A stretch of 64,000 bases of DNA, from contig NZ_AP024862.1 of NCBI RefSeq assembly GCF_024346755.1, forward strand, positions 930,001 to 994,000, in the 5' to 3' direction. The first letter of the stretch is position 1, and the number at the start of each line of letters is the position of its first letter. The translations under genes and the position numbers were made by a program. Source of the DNA: Vibrio aerogenes (GTDB lineage Bacteria > Pseudomonadota > Gammaproteobacteria > Enterobacterales > Vibrionaceae). The notes beneath the pieces were generated by a model. That model was not told the origin of the DNA and did not search any database. It was given only the letters and a program-made list of their open reading frames with translations. Below are positions 55,995-64,000 of the stretch, piece by piece.

Positions 55995-56831
55995 ATGTTC
56001 AAACATATTATCCAAAAATTTCACAGGGCTAAAGTACCCTCCAGAGAACTGGTTTTAATCAGCTCTTTTTTCAAAGAAGCTGATGATTATTCACTTTATT
56101 ACGAGGCAGAACAGGCAATTGAGTCTGTATTTGACTGGTATGAGTACAGCGACACGCCTCACAGCGCACATATGAACAATGGTGGTTACTTTCCTGCCAG
56201 AACTTCCGGTAGTCTTGAGTTGAAGAAACTCTCACAATGTGTCTGCACCTTAATACAACGGAACGCGCTACCCGTTATTATTTCTAATAGCTGTCAAAGC
56301 TTCAAAGCCTGTCTGACCAGCTTTCAGACAGATAAAACCGGAATTATTAACCTGAACCGGAAAATTGACCTGGCCAGTGGTATTAATCTGATTCCGGTGC
56401 AAAACTACACAGAAATCACAGCTGAGCATATCAATGCTGAATTATTAAGCTTAGGGGTTGATGAAAACGCGGTGCTGCCATTTGAGTCACAGGCGGCAAT
56501 GTCGTCTGGAGTTCAATGGCTTAGTAGTCAGGCGTTCTATTCGGCAGATACGGAAAAACTACACCATACTTTGGACCCATATATCCAGCGACATGAACGC
56601 ATAGCTTTATATATAGACCTCGGTTCCGTTGTCAGAAAAATGATACCAACGCTTTATACGTCTCAATTTGATTCTGTGTTAAATGTCATCCAAGCCCTGA
56701 TCACTTCAGAAAAGCTTGTTCTGATACATTTGACCGGCGACGCTGAATCTCTGCTATTTTCCAGAGAAACCAAGAAAATTCTGGATAAAATACGAACCAA
56801 TCACCTCTCAGAATATCTCACTGGCTCCTGA
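55995..56831 (+). CDS. Unrecognised protein with an arginase/ureohydrolase-like look but no metal ligands
   Basis: The protein has 278 residues, read from the ATG at 55995 with CGGAG six bases upstream. Parts recall the alpha/beta fold of ureohydrolases: NALPVIISNSCQSFKACLTS where arginases have PIVLGGxH, then GIINLNRKIDLASG where they have GIxxxDAHxD, and RIALYIDLGSVVRK where they have SxDxDxxDP. The conserved Asp/His metal ligands are missing at each place. If the resemblance is real it is a catalytically dead paralogue. Function unknown. It is divergent from the DUF413 gene at 55420-55758. Confidence 0.6.
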   Translation: MFKHIIQKFHRAKVPSRELVLISSFFKEADDYSLYYEAEQAIESVFDWYEYSDTPHSAHMNNGGYFPARTSGSLELKKLSQCVCTLIQRNALPVIISNSCQSFKACLTSFQTDKTGIINLNRKIDLASGINLIPVQNYTEITAEHINAELLSLGVDENAVLPFESQAAMSSGVQWLSSQAFYSADTEKLHHTLDPYIQRHERIALYIDLGSVVRKMIPTLYTSQFDSVLNVIQALITSEKLVLIHLTGDAESLLFSRETKKILDKIRTNHLSEYLTGS

Positions 56832-57186
56832 TTCATCACTCAGATCAATATTTTAATCCACCAGGCAGCCACTGAACCACCGGCTTGCATCACCGGGAAG
56901 AGAGTATGTCTTCAGTCTCTTCCCTGAATCAGACTTGTTGATAGCACTGAATCCTTTATTCCCGAAATCAACCGTGTATACCCACACGACCTGAAAGTGC
57001 AGTGTTCAATGAGATTTGAAAGGCGGGCGTATTCCTGCATTCACTTTCCTTGAACTGCACATTTCGAATCCACACTGAATCATGCATTGAGGTATATAAA
57101 CATAAATGCTTTCTTTTTCGCTGAAAGTTCTGTCTAATGGCACAGATGTGTATCAATTGAAATCAAACCCATAACAAGAGCAAATC
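56832..57186. other. Intergenic region before hdfR
   Basis: About 350 bases hold a perfect 9-bp hairpin GGGAAGAGA/TCTCTTCCC at 56895-56924 that probably ends the preceding transcript, and the promoter of the downstream LysR gene. Short frames here are unconvincing. Confidence 0.45.
56895..56924 (+). terminator. Hairpin after the arginase-like gene
   Basis: A perfect 9-bp stem with a 12-base loop lies 64 bases after the stop codon. There is no T-run behind it, so it may depend on Rho. Confidence 0.45.
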
Positions 57187-58080
57187 GTGGACGTTAGAGT
57201 TTTAAGTACATTTCTTGAACTGGCCCGGGTCAGACATTTTGGCGTCGCTGCTGAAAATCTTCATATTACTCAGGCAGCCGTCAGCGCCCGTATCAAACAA
57301 CTCGAAAGCTACTTTGGTACAACGCTTTTCACCCGGGAAAGAAACCATATCAGACTCACCTCATCCGGTGAGCGGCTCATCAGCTATGCAGAAGTGATGG
57401 TGACGACGCTCCAGCAGGCGAAATATGAATTATCACTGGAAAGTTCAGAAGCCTTACAGCTCACCATTGCCGGAACCCCAAATATATGGGATGCATATCT
57501 GCAAAGTTGCCTGAGTATGATTACAGAAGCATTTCGTGGTTACGGCTTTAATGCAGAAGTGCTCAGCAGAAGCTTGATTAGCCGTGGTCTCAATGAACGA
57601 ACCATCGACATGGCTTTTGTATTCGATGCATTCAAAACCGAAGAATTTGAGTGTATCAAGCTCACTGATTTAACTTTTGTGCTGGTTGCCGCAACACCAT
57701 GCAATGTCGAAGAAGCCCTATCTGAGCGCTATATTTATGTCGACTGGGGAACCGCATTTGCATCTGAACATGCAGCGCGTCATCCGCAAAAACATGCGCC
57801 GTTTTTACGCACATCAACGGGAAGAATTGCACTGGATTTTATTCTGGAAAAAGGTGGCAGTGCTTACCTGCCCACATCAGTTGTCGAAGCTTTTTTACAT
57901 TCGGGTCAGTTAGTACGTGTGAAGGACAGTATCGAAATCACCAGGCCGCTTTATCTGACATACAGGAAAAAGAGTTCGTCTCTGAATTCAATTCTCGACA
58001 TTGAAAGTTTCATCCGCAAAATTGATCCAACCACTGCATATAGTCTGATTCAGGCAGGGGAAGTTGAACCTGATGAATAA
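57187..58080 (+). CDS. hdfR: LysR family regulator, HdfR-like
   Basis: The 297-residue regulator starts at a GTG with AAGAG upstream. The helix-turn-helix (VLSTFLELARVRHFGVAAEN, TQAAVSARIKQLES, LFTRERNHIRLTSSGERL) is close to E. coli HdfR, a repressor of flhDC there. Its neighbour is a maoP-like gene, as in E. coli where hdfR and maoP are adjacent (there divergent, here in tandem), which supports the name. The effector domain is diverged. Confidence 0.8.
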   Translation: MDVRVLSTFLELARVRHFGVAAENLHITQAAVSARIKQLESYFGTTLFTRERNHIRLTSSGERLISYAEVMVTTLQQAKYELSLESSEALQLTIAGTPNIWDAYLQSCLSMITEAFRGYGFNAEVLSRSLISRGLNERTIDMAFVFDAFKTEEFECIKLTDLTFVLVAATPCNVEEALSERYIYVDWGTAFASEHAARHPQKHAPFLRTSTGRIALDFILEKGGSAYLPTSVVEAFLHSGQLVRVKDSIEITRPLYLTYRKKSSSLNSILDIESFIRKIDPTTAYSLIQAGEVEPDE

Positions 58081-58281
58081 TCTCCTCTGAAATCCTTGTA
58101 AACACGGGGCGTACGGTGAAAATTTATGCGCGCCTTAACAAAAAACATGTCGTGTCAAACCCCGGCAAGTTTCATAAATAATATTTATTGTTACCAAAAA
58201 AATAATTCGCTGGATTTTTTCCCCATAAAAAAATAATTTTGCTTCGAAACAAGTCAACTTATCTCTTTTGAGGGTACAAAC

Positions 58282-58647
58282 ATGGTTGAAAGTGAAATTC
58301 GTATTGGTGAAAAACGTTTCTATGACAACAAAGCTTTTCCGAGAGGATTCAGTAAATCAGGAAACTTCACTCTGGCAGAAGATGATATCTTAAGCTCCTA
58401 CGGGCAGACTTTGCAGGCTCTGGAGTCCGGAGAAATAATGCCTGTGAATACTGAAGAAAAACACTTTCTGAAAGCACTCCGCAATCCGGGAAAATCGAAA
58501 TCAAAAATAGAGAAAACCTGGTTGAAATACATTCAGATCGCCAGAGGAAGAAAATCATTCCATACACTGAACGGCAACAGACGGCATCAGGAAACATTAA
58601 ACGTTGATGTCACTGACGCTGAGATGTCAGATGAAGTCTATGGATGA
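58282..58647 (+). CDS. maoP: DUF413 protein MaoP-like, copy 2
   Basis: A 121-residue protein with the DUF413 layout of E. coli MaoP/YifE: FYDNKAFPRGFSKSGNFTLAE, ALESGEIMPVNTEEKHFLKA, IEKTWLKYIQIARGRKSFHTLNG. MaoP with its site maoS shapes the Ori macrodomain in enterobacteria that carry Dam; orthologues occur in vibrios. GAGGG precedes the ATG. It is followed by a hairpin. Confidence 0.88.
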   Translation: MVESEIRIGEKRFYDNKAFPRGFSKSGNFTLAEDDILSSYGQTLQALESGEIMPVNTEEKHFLKALRNPGKSKSKIEKTWLKYIQIARGRKSFHTLNGNRRHQETLNVDVTDAEMSDEVYG

Positions 58648-59036
58648 TGGCTGACCCTCACGCCTTTCCTGTGACTGCCAGCCGTTGCCGGCAGTCACTC
58701 TTCCGCTGATAATGCACCATCAACCTTGGGCGTTTTCTGACCGGTGTATACGCCCCTTAACCCCGCTGATTCCATACCACTTTCATCGTCACGTTTCATC
58801 AAACAGTTCTGTATGTAATAAAGTTGATTATCAACAAACAAGCAGGCATAGTGCACCAGAATGTCTGACGCCAGCACCGTATCACAACCGGGCTGGAAAC
58901 TATCTTTGCAGACATCAATAAAGACCATGCACGTCAGGTGATGACGCTGTATCAAGGCCTGTTCAAAGTGGAAGCTCAGCCCGTCGGTCAGGCCTGATGA
59001 TTTTTCAGCACTTCAAAATATCGGATAAGTTTTAGT
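58648..59036. other. Gap between maoP-like gene and 2OG oxygenase gene
   Basis: It holds the maoP hairpin (58671-58698). A plus-strand open stretch (58869-58997) without a start codon reads protein-like (TIFADINKDHARQVMTLYQG and ending VEAQPVGQA) and may be the tail of a lost gene. Nothing else is supported. Confidence 0.4.
58671..58698 (+). terminator. Terminator after the maoP-like gene
   Basis: GTGACTGCC and GGCAGTCAC form a perfect 9-bp stem with a ten-base loop, followed by TCTTCC, 23 bases after the stop codon. Confidence 0.65.
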
Positions 59037-59777
59037 ATGTTCAGAAAAAAAACACCATTTTTATATCAGATTGATTCTCTTGAAACTCTCGGCTCGGCCC
59101 ATCATGAAGCTTACAATCAGGCAGAACCATTTCGTCATATAGTTCTTGATCACTTTTTGCCGGAAAAAGAAGCAAAAGCAGCCTTAAAAGCCTTCCCTAA
59201 ACCGACCTCAGATATATGGCTCGACTGGACCAAACGAGATACGGTTCACCAGCCCAAAAAACAGGGGATTGGCCATGCCTCAAGACTTAAAGGTGTCGAC
59301 CCGGATCTGCTCACCCTGCTTCATGCATTTAACGCATACCCTTTCCTGAACTTTCTGGAAAAACTCACCGGCATCAAAGGGTTGCTGCCAGACCCTTATT
59401 TCAACGGTGGCGGACTTCACCAGATCCTGAGTGGCGGCAAACTGGCTGTTCATACCGATTTTAACCATCTTGAAAGCCTGAATATCTACCGTCGGCTCAA
59501 TGTTATCTTCTATTTAAATCAGGATTGGAAAGACAGCTATAACGGACATCTGGAATTATGGGATAAGCACGGGAAAACCTGCGTTAAATCAGTTGCACCA
59601 CGATTTAACCGTCTGGTTGTGTTTAATACGGATAAGGGCTCACTTCACGGTCATCCAAAACCTCTCAGCACTCCGGATGGAGTCACCCGAAAATCCATCG
59701 CACTCTATTATTATACGGCTTCACCATCACAGGATGCAGAATATAACGGCCTGACAGACTGGTTTGAAACCGACTAG
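59037..59777 (+). CDS. 2-oxoglutarate/Fe(II)-dependent oxygenase (prolyl hydroxylase-like)
   Basis: The 246-residue protein has the double-stranded beta-helix signature: HTDFNHL (HxD iron ligands, about residues 139-141), LYLNQDW-like FYLNQDWKDSYNGHLELW, the distal His in SLHGHP (about 204-206), and Arg in TRKSIALYYYT for 2-oxoglutarate. Substrate unknown; relatives modify proteins or sugars/nucleotide sugars. No Shine-Dalgarno is obvious. It is followed by copy B of the dispersed repeat. Confidence 0.85.
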   Translation: MFRKKTPFLYQIDSLETLGSAHHEAYNQAEPFRHIVLDHFLPEKEAKAALKAFPKPTSDIWLDWTKRDTVHQPKKQGIGHASRLKGVDPDLLTLLHAFNAYPFLNFLEKLTGIKGLLPDPYFNGGGLHQILSGGKLAVHTDFNHLESLNIYRRLNVIFYLNQDWKDSYNGHLELWDKHGKTCVKSVAPRFNRLVVFNTDKGSLHGHPKPLSTPDGVTRKSIALYYYTASPSQDAEYNGLTDWFETD

Positions 59778-59830
59778 AGGCTGTTGACCATTCATCAGAC
59801 AAGCAATGCTGGGTTTGGTGCAGTAAGCTG

Positions 59831-59942
59831 ACAAGGGCATGGATGCCCCTGGGCGTGTTTGTAAACGAAAAAGGCACGTCTTGAGCGGTTTGCGAAACCA
59901 GACTCATTCTGAGCAGAAAAATAAGTGGAATTGGTATTATTC
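59831..59942 (+). repeat. Dispersed repeat, copy B
   Basis: Counterpart of 21099-21214. Shared blocks are ACAAGGGCATGGATG, AACGAAAA, CTTGAGCGGTTTGCG, CAGAAAA and GGTATTATT, in the same order. It lies between the oxygenase stop and the stop of the convergent LysR gene. Confidence 0.6.
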
Positions 59943-60875
59943 AACAAAACATCCCGGTGGCATAAACTCATTCAACCCTGAACGGATACTTTCAATAAAA
60001 CACCGCGCCACCCCTGAAAGTGGTTTATGTGCGGGAGTGATAATTGCGTGTTCAAAAATGATGTCAGGTTTAAACGGGCGAAACACGACATTTTCCTGAC
60101 GGGATTTATTAATACTATAGCTGGCTGCGCTCATCGGATCACATACCGAACAACACAGTTTTCTCTCAACCAGCTCAAAGCCGGAAATATAGTTTTGCAG
60201 TTCAAAACGCGGATAATACCTGACCCCTCTCTCTTCGAAAAGCAGACGCAATGCCTCACTGTTAGGGTGCTGTGAAAACAGTGCTGCCAGAGCGACACCA
60301 TCCAGATCTTCCGGTGTAATCCATGATTTTTGAGCCAACGGCAGATCTTTATGAATAGCACAAACCCCCTTAATAATAACCGGCTCTACATGAATAGAAT
60401 CTCTTTCTTTCGGCATCTCCGCATAACCAATGTCATATTGCTGGGCAGCAATCCAGTCATGCACAATCATTGAGCTTCGCATCATCATCGATACATTAAC
60501 GTCCGGTCTGTCTTTGACAAATCCTGCAATCACATACGGCATAAAATACAGAGAAGCCGCAGGCATGGCCGCAATACGTAAGTGCCCCCGGGATAAATTA
60601 CTGACTTCAGCCATTAATTGGGAAGTACGGGTCAGCCTTTCGAGGATTGCATCCGTTTCTTCCAACAGAAAATAGGCTTCCGGCTTCGGGGTCAGCCTTC
60701 CTTTGTCACGCTCGAACAACTGAAAATTGAGCTCATTTTCCAGACTGACCAGCATGGCACTGACAGCAGGCTGCGTCCGGCACAACGATCTTGCAGCCTC
60801 AGAAACGGAGCCAGAACGCATCACGGTTCTGAATGTTTCTAACTGCTTGATCGACAAATTAATCGTCACAGGCAT
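59937..60875 (-). CDS. LysR family transcriptional regulator of the TRAP cluster
   Basis: The 312-residue regulator has the HTH in LSIKQLETFRTVMRSGSVSE and TQPAVSAMLVSLENELNFQLFERDKGRL, and a type 2 periplasmic-binding-like effector domain. It is divergent from the TRAP genes 114 bases away and most likely controls them in response to the transported substrate. CbbR/NocR-like relatives respond to organic acids or amino acids; the ligand here is unknown. Confidence 0.87.
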   Translation of the reverse strand: MPVTINLSIKQLETFRTVMRSGSVSEAARSLCRTQPAVSAMLVSLENELNFQLFERDKGRLTPKPEAYFLLEETDAILERLTRTSQLMAEVSNLSRGHLRIAAMPAASLYFMPYVIAGFVKDRPDVNVSMMMRSSMIVHDWIAAQQYDIGYAEMPKERDSIHVEPVIIKGVCAIHKDLPLAQKSWITPEDLDGVALAALFSQHPNSEALRLLFEERGVRYYPRFELQNYISGFELVERKLCCSVCDPMSAASYSINKSRQENVVFRPFKPDIIFEHAIITPAHKPLSGVARCFIESIRSGLNEFMPPGCFVE

Positions 60876-60988
60876 CCTTCCCTATAAGAAAAATTTATTG
60901 AATCAAAGATATTTTAAATTTGTTTTTATCATGTGTCATCATTTAAATTAACAAATCATTCACATTAGTTAACATAAGGAAGTGTTTT

Positions 60989-61471
60989 GTGGAGCGGTTG
61001 TTTAAATACTTACTGACGATACTGATAGGCGTTGTTGCCTTCGCGCAATTCATTCAGGTCATCACCCGCTATGTTTTTGAAGTTCCGGTGATGGGTCTGG
61101 AAGAAATGACCATCATTCCCACACTCTGGATGTATATGCTGGGCGCGGTCAATGCTTCCCGTGAAAATACTCAGATTCGGGCCAATGTCCTGGAAATTTT
61201 TATCAAATCAGAATGGGGACACACGCTTCTGGCTCTGATTGGTGAAGTCATTAGCTTTGTCATTTCAGTCTGGCTCACCTACTGGGCCTGGGACTATTTT
61301 AAATATGCACTCCGGGTGAAAAAAGAAACGCCGACTTTATATATTCCCACCCTCATCTACGAATGTTCGCTCTTTATCGGCCTGGTGCTGATCAGTGGAT
61401 TCATTCTGCTCCATATTGTGCGGTTAACCAAAAAGTTAACCATGCCCCGACTGGCTACAGAGAAGGTATAA
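60989..61471 (+). CDS. TRAP transporter small membrane subunit (DctQ family)
   Basis: The 160-residue protein has four helices with the DctQ features ITRYVFEVPVMGLEEM and NASRENTQIRANVL. It starts at a GTG with AAGGA upstream. It pairs with the large subunit encoded three bases downstream. Confidence 0.93.
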   Translation: MERLFKYLLTILIGVVAFAQFIQVITRYVFEVPVMGLEEMTIIPTLWMYMLGAVNASRENTQIRANVLEIFIKSEWGHTLLALIGEVISFVISVWLTYWAWDYFKYALRVKKETPTLYIPTLIYECSLFIGLVLISGFILLHIVRLTKKLTMPRLATEKV

Positions 61472-61474
61472 AAC

Positions 61475-62776
61475 ATGGTTGAAGTCGCATTACTTGCTGT
61501 TGGTGCTCTGGTGCTGTTACTGACTATTGGTGTCCCTCTGCCGTTTTGTTTCGGCGGTGCCCTGATGATCATGACTTATGTGGGCGATATCTCGATGAAG
61601 GGGAATATGATGTGGGGTGTCGGCCAGTTAGCCAATCCGGTGTTGCTTGCCATTCCACTGTTTGTTCTGGCCGGAACCATCATGAGTCAAAGTGGTATCG
61701 CCGCCAGTTTATTAAAGTTCGTCAACATCTTTGTTGGCCATATTCGCGGAGGGCTTGGCGTCGTTGCATCGGTCAGTTGCGCAATTATCGGTGCAATTTC
61801 CGGCAGCGGATTAACCGGCGTCGCTGCGATCGGACCACTGTTAATTCCTGAAATGGAAAAACGTGGTTACCCGAGAGCATACGCCACGGCACTGATTGCC
61901 AATTCATCGATTCTGGGGCTGCTCATACCGCCAAGTGTCACCATGATCGTTTATGGCTGGGTGACTGATACATCGATCCTTGCCTGTTTTCTGGCAACAC
62001 TTGGGCCAGGTCTTCTGGTGACATTTAACTTTGCATTAATCAACCTGTATAAGGCACGCAATTTTTCCCTGATTCTGGATGACAAACCCTCATTCTCAGG
62101 TCTGGTCAAAGAAGCCTCGTCACGGACGGTACATGCTGTTCCGGCCTTATTGATGCCAGTCATCATTCTCGGTGGTATCTATGGTGGCGTCATGACACCA
62201 ACAGAAGCGGCTGCCGTTTCTGTTATTTATGCTGTGCCTGTTGGTTTTTTCATCTATAAGGGGCTGACATTTCAGTCGCTGCTGGCTTCAGGAAAAGAGT
62301 CGGCATCGATGGTCGGTGCCATTATTTTCATGATCTTGTTCAGCCTGATTCTCAGCCAGATGTTTGTTGTCGAAAACGTGCCTCAGGCGTTGGTCAGCGC
62401 CATATTCGATATCACCGAAAACAAAACATTACTGCTGATTTTTATCAATATTTTACTGTTTCTGGTCGGAATGGTCGTCAATGACATTACAGCGATTATT
62501 CTAATCGCACCACTGCTGCTCCCCCTGATGAATGCCATAGGGATCAGCCCGGTTCAGTTTGCTGCAATTATGGGCGTGAATACCGCGATGGGCGGCGTCA
62601 CCCCCCCTTATGCATCCATTCTGTATCTGGGGGCGCGAATTGGTGATGTCAAATTTTCTGAAGTGATCGGTCCGGCGATGATGCTGATCCTGCTGGGTTA
62701 CCTGCCCGTGGTGATTCTCACTTCTTTCTGGCCTGATTTATCTCTCTTTCTGCCGAATTTATTTGGCTACAGCTAA
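61475..62776 (+). CDS. TRAP transporter large membrane subunit (DctM family)
   Basis: The 433-residue, 12-helix Na+-coupled permease has the usual motifs: VPLPFCFGGAL, ANPVLLAIPLFVLAGTIMSQSGIA, SGSGLTGVAAIGPLLIPEM, ILGLLIPPSVTMIVYG, GGVMTPTEAAAVSVIYA and NTAMGGVTPPYASILYL. It forms the transporter with the DctQ and DctP proteins encoded on either side. Confidence 0.95.
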   Translation: MVEVALLAVGALVLLLTIGVPLPFCFGGALMIMTYVGDISMKGNMMWGVGQLANPVLLAIPLFVLAGTIMSQSGIAASLLKFVNIFVGHIRGGLGVVASVSCAIIGAISGSGLTGVAAIGPLLIPEMEKRGYPRAYATALIANSSILGLLIPPSVTMIVYGWVTDTSILACFLATLGPGLLVTFNFALINLYKARNFSLILDDKPSFSGLVKEASSRTVHAVPALLMPVIILGGIYGGVMTPTEAAAVSVIYAVPVGFFIYKGLTFQSLLASGKESASMVGAIIFMILFSLILSQMFVVENVPQALVSAIFDITENKTLLLIFINILLFLVGMVVNDITAIILIAPLLLPLMNAIGISPVQFAAIMGVNTAMGGVTPPYASILYLGARIGDVKFSEVIGPAMMLILLGYLPVVILTSFWPDLSLFLPNLFGYS

Positions 62777-62808
62777 CGGTTTAAACCAGTCAACGGTTTA
62801 AAAACAAC
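62775..62808. repeat. Tandem repeat, 2 x 17 bp, after the DctM gene
   Basis: AACGGTTTAAACCAGTC is followed directly by AACGGTTTAAAAACAAC; a weaker third unit may follow. The first unit starts inside the stop codon TAA. Confidence 0.65.
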
Positions 62809-62843
62809 TCATAGTTCAAAGACAACGAATAAGGATGTGTTGT

Positions 62844-63878
62844 ATGAAATTCACAAATCTGTATAAGAAACTAACGCATTTGGCTGGCGGCAAGTCAACC
62901 CTCTGTACCCTGATGCTTGCAACCGCAACATTCTGCGCCCTGCCTGTCAGTGCTGAAACACTCAGGATCAGTCATGTCCGGCCTCAGGGTACGGTCGTAG
63001 ACAAAGATATCCGGCAGTTCGGTGACGCCCTGAAAAAAGCGACAAATGGCGATCTCAAATTACGTGTTTATGCCGCAAACGCCCTCGGAGATTACACCCT
63101 TGTTCAGGAAAGAATTGCAGTTGGTGCGATAGACATGGCCGTACAACCCGCTTCAACGGCAACCGATCGCCGGATGCAAATTGGACTCCTGCCTTACCTG
63201 GCCACCAACTGGAATCAGGCCCATCAGGTTTTTGGGACAGACACGCCATTGCGCGAAGCAATCGCTTCACTTTACGCCAGACAAGGTATCACACTGTTGG
63301 CTGCTTATCCGGTCTATTTCGGCGGTATATCCCTCAACCGTGCAGCGAAAAATCCGGGTGACCTGACCGGAAGTAAAGGTATCAAGCTGCGGGTGCCACC
63401 CATCAAAAGTTTCCAGTTACTGGCGGATAACCTCGGTTATATCGGTTCTCCGATTCCGTTTTCCGAAGCCTTTACTGCGGTTGAAACCGGTGTTGTCGAT
63501 GGCGTGATTGGCTCGGGTGCAGAAGGCTATTATGCCTCATTCAGAGATGTCACCAAAACGTACATCCCGCTCAATACTCATTTTGAAATCTGGTATCTGA
63601 TTATCAACAGCGAGAGATTCGATGATTTGTCAAAAGCTGATCAGCAAGCGCTGAAGACGGCTGCCGCTGATTTTGAAAACCGGCGCTGGCAGTACGCAGA
63701 AGATGATCAGGCAGCAAACGAGAAGAAACTGGCTGATAACGGCACCAGAATCGAACCTGTCAGCGAACAGCAGTTAAGTAAGATCGCCCAACACGTTCGT
63801 CAAACCGTCTGGCCTGAAATTCTGAACGACATCGGTCAGAAATGGGGCCAGCCCATTTTGGATAAAACATTTCATTAA
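62844..63878 (+). CDS. TRAP transporter substrate-binding protein (DctP family)
   Basis: The protein has 344 residues, read from the ATG at 62844 with AAGGA upstream (an ATG at 62835 is also in frame). The signal peptide ends near ALPVSA|ETLRIS. The DctP motifs include YAANALGDYTLVQERIAVGAIDMAV, the substrate-clamping Arg in GSKGIKLRVPP, and ETGVVDGVIGSG. Ligand unknown; the next gene, an FAD oxidoreductase, suggests an amino-acid-like substrate. Confidence 0.93.
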   Translation: MKFTNLYKKLTHLAGGKSTLCTLMLATATFCALPVSAETLRISHVRPQGTVVDKDIRQFGDALKKATNGDLKLRVYAANALGDYTLVQERIAVGAIDMAVQPASTATDRRMQIGLLPYLATNWNQAHQVFGTDTPLREAIASLYARQGITLLAAYPVYFGGISLNRAAKNPGDLTGSKGIKLRVPPIKSFQLLADNLGYIGSPIPFSEAFTAVETGVVDGVIGSGAEGYYASFRDVTKTYIPLNTHFEIWYLIINSERFDDLSKADQQALKTAAADFENRRWQYAEDDQAANEKKLADNGTRIEPVSEQQLSKIAQHVRQTVWPEILNDIGQKWGQPILDKTFH

Positions 63879-63929
63879 TGTTGACCGGGGAAGTGCATTG
63901 CCTCCCCCGCAACACAACAGAGGTCATCT

Positions 63930-64000
63930 ATGAAACCGGAATATATCATTATCGGCGGCGGTGTTGTGGGCAGTGCCGTGGCATACGGTTTACTTAAAAA
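63930..64000 (+). CDS. FAD-dependent oxidoreductase (5' end only, cut by window edge)
   Basis: Only 23 codons are visible: MKPEYIIIGGGVVGSAVAYG, the GxGxxG FAD-binding motif of DAO-type oxidases/dehydrogenases. AGAGG precedes the ATG. It lies 51 bases behind the TRAP binding-protein gene and probably belongs to the same operon, oxidising the imported compound. Confidence 0.8.
   Translation, partial: MKPEYIIIGGGVVGSAVAYGLLK

Noticed and set aside
58695..58955. 86-codon minus-strand frame between maoP-like and oxygenase genes
   Set aside because: No recognised features and it overlaps the maoP terminator hairpin.

Overview
The window reads as a segment of a Vibrio genome, probably the smaller chromosome. 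The luxP/luxQ pair, the phaB-phaA-phasin-phaC cluster, a glgC paralogue, the GIY-YIG and YceH genes, yeeX and ravA-viaA are a set I recall from chromosome II of V. cholerae; that assignment is from memory, not from a search. Pectate lyase, an NLP-type (NPP1) secreted protein and a xylose locus suggest a relative living on or near plant material, such as the V. ruber/V. rhizosphaerae/V. mangrovi group. The species call is inference.

Layout. 1-5.4 kb: a truncated RbgA/YlqF GTPase, then a minus-strand PHA storage operon. 5.7-8.8 kb: an SH3-like membrane-anchored protein, glgC and mgsA. 8.8-15 kb: helicase IV, YccS, two small genes (one frameshifted at a run of seven C) and a small outer-membrane protein. 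15-20 kb: the autoinducer-2 receptor pair luxP-luxQ, a GIY-YIG protein and YceH. 20-22.4 kb: yeeX, a class 3 lipase, tRNA-Cys and tRNA-Leu. 22.5-28.2 kb: a HEAT-like membrane protein, the NLP protein and ravA-viaA. 28.3-34 kb: a Nudix hydrolase, a TetR regulator, an FAD oxidoreductase and a modular pectate lyase. 34.2-41 kb: ybbP-ybbA, tesA, a FabV enoyl reductase and a ferric-reductase-like flavoprotein. 41.1-43.3 kb: ovoA.

The most unusual part is 43.3-49.4 kb. A lipase-like gene is followed by hcp (type VI secretion tube/effector carrier), an AT-rich gene resembling DUF4225 proteins that overlaps the hcp 3' end in another frame, two small membrane-protein genes placed like immunity genes, and an IS630-family element. 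Beyond it lie a decayed piece of a second DUF4225-like gene and a 140-bp near-identical copy of the lipase gene's 3' end. I read this as an orphan type VI effector-immunity island built by duplication and recombination.

49.4-60.9 kb: xylE/xylA, galM, azoR, an EAL protein, two DUF413 (MaoP-like) genes around an unrecognised protein with an arginase-like look and an HdfR-like LysR regulator, a 2OG-Fe(II) oxygenase and another LysR regulator. 60.9-64 kb: a TRAP transporter (small membrane, large membrane and binding-protein subunits) and the start of an FAD oxidoreductase that runs off the window. Several intergenic spots carry short tandem duplications (14-18 bp), and one dispersed repeat occurs twice (about 21.1 and 59.8 kb).
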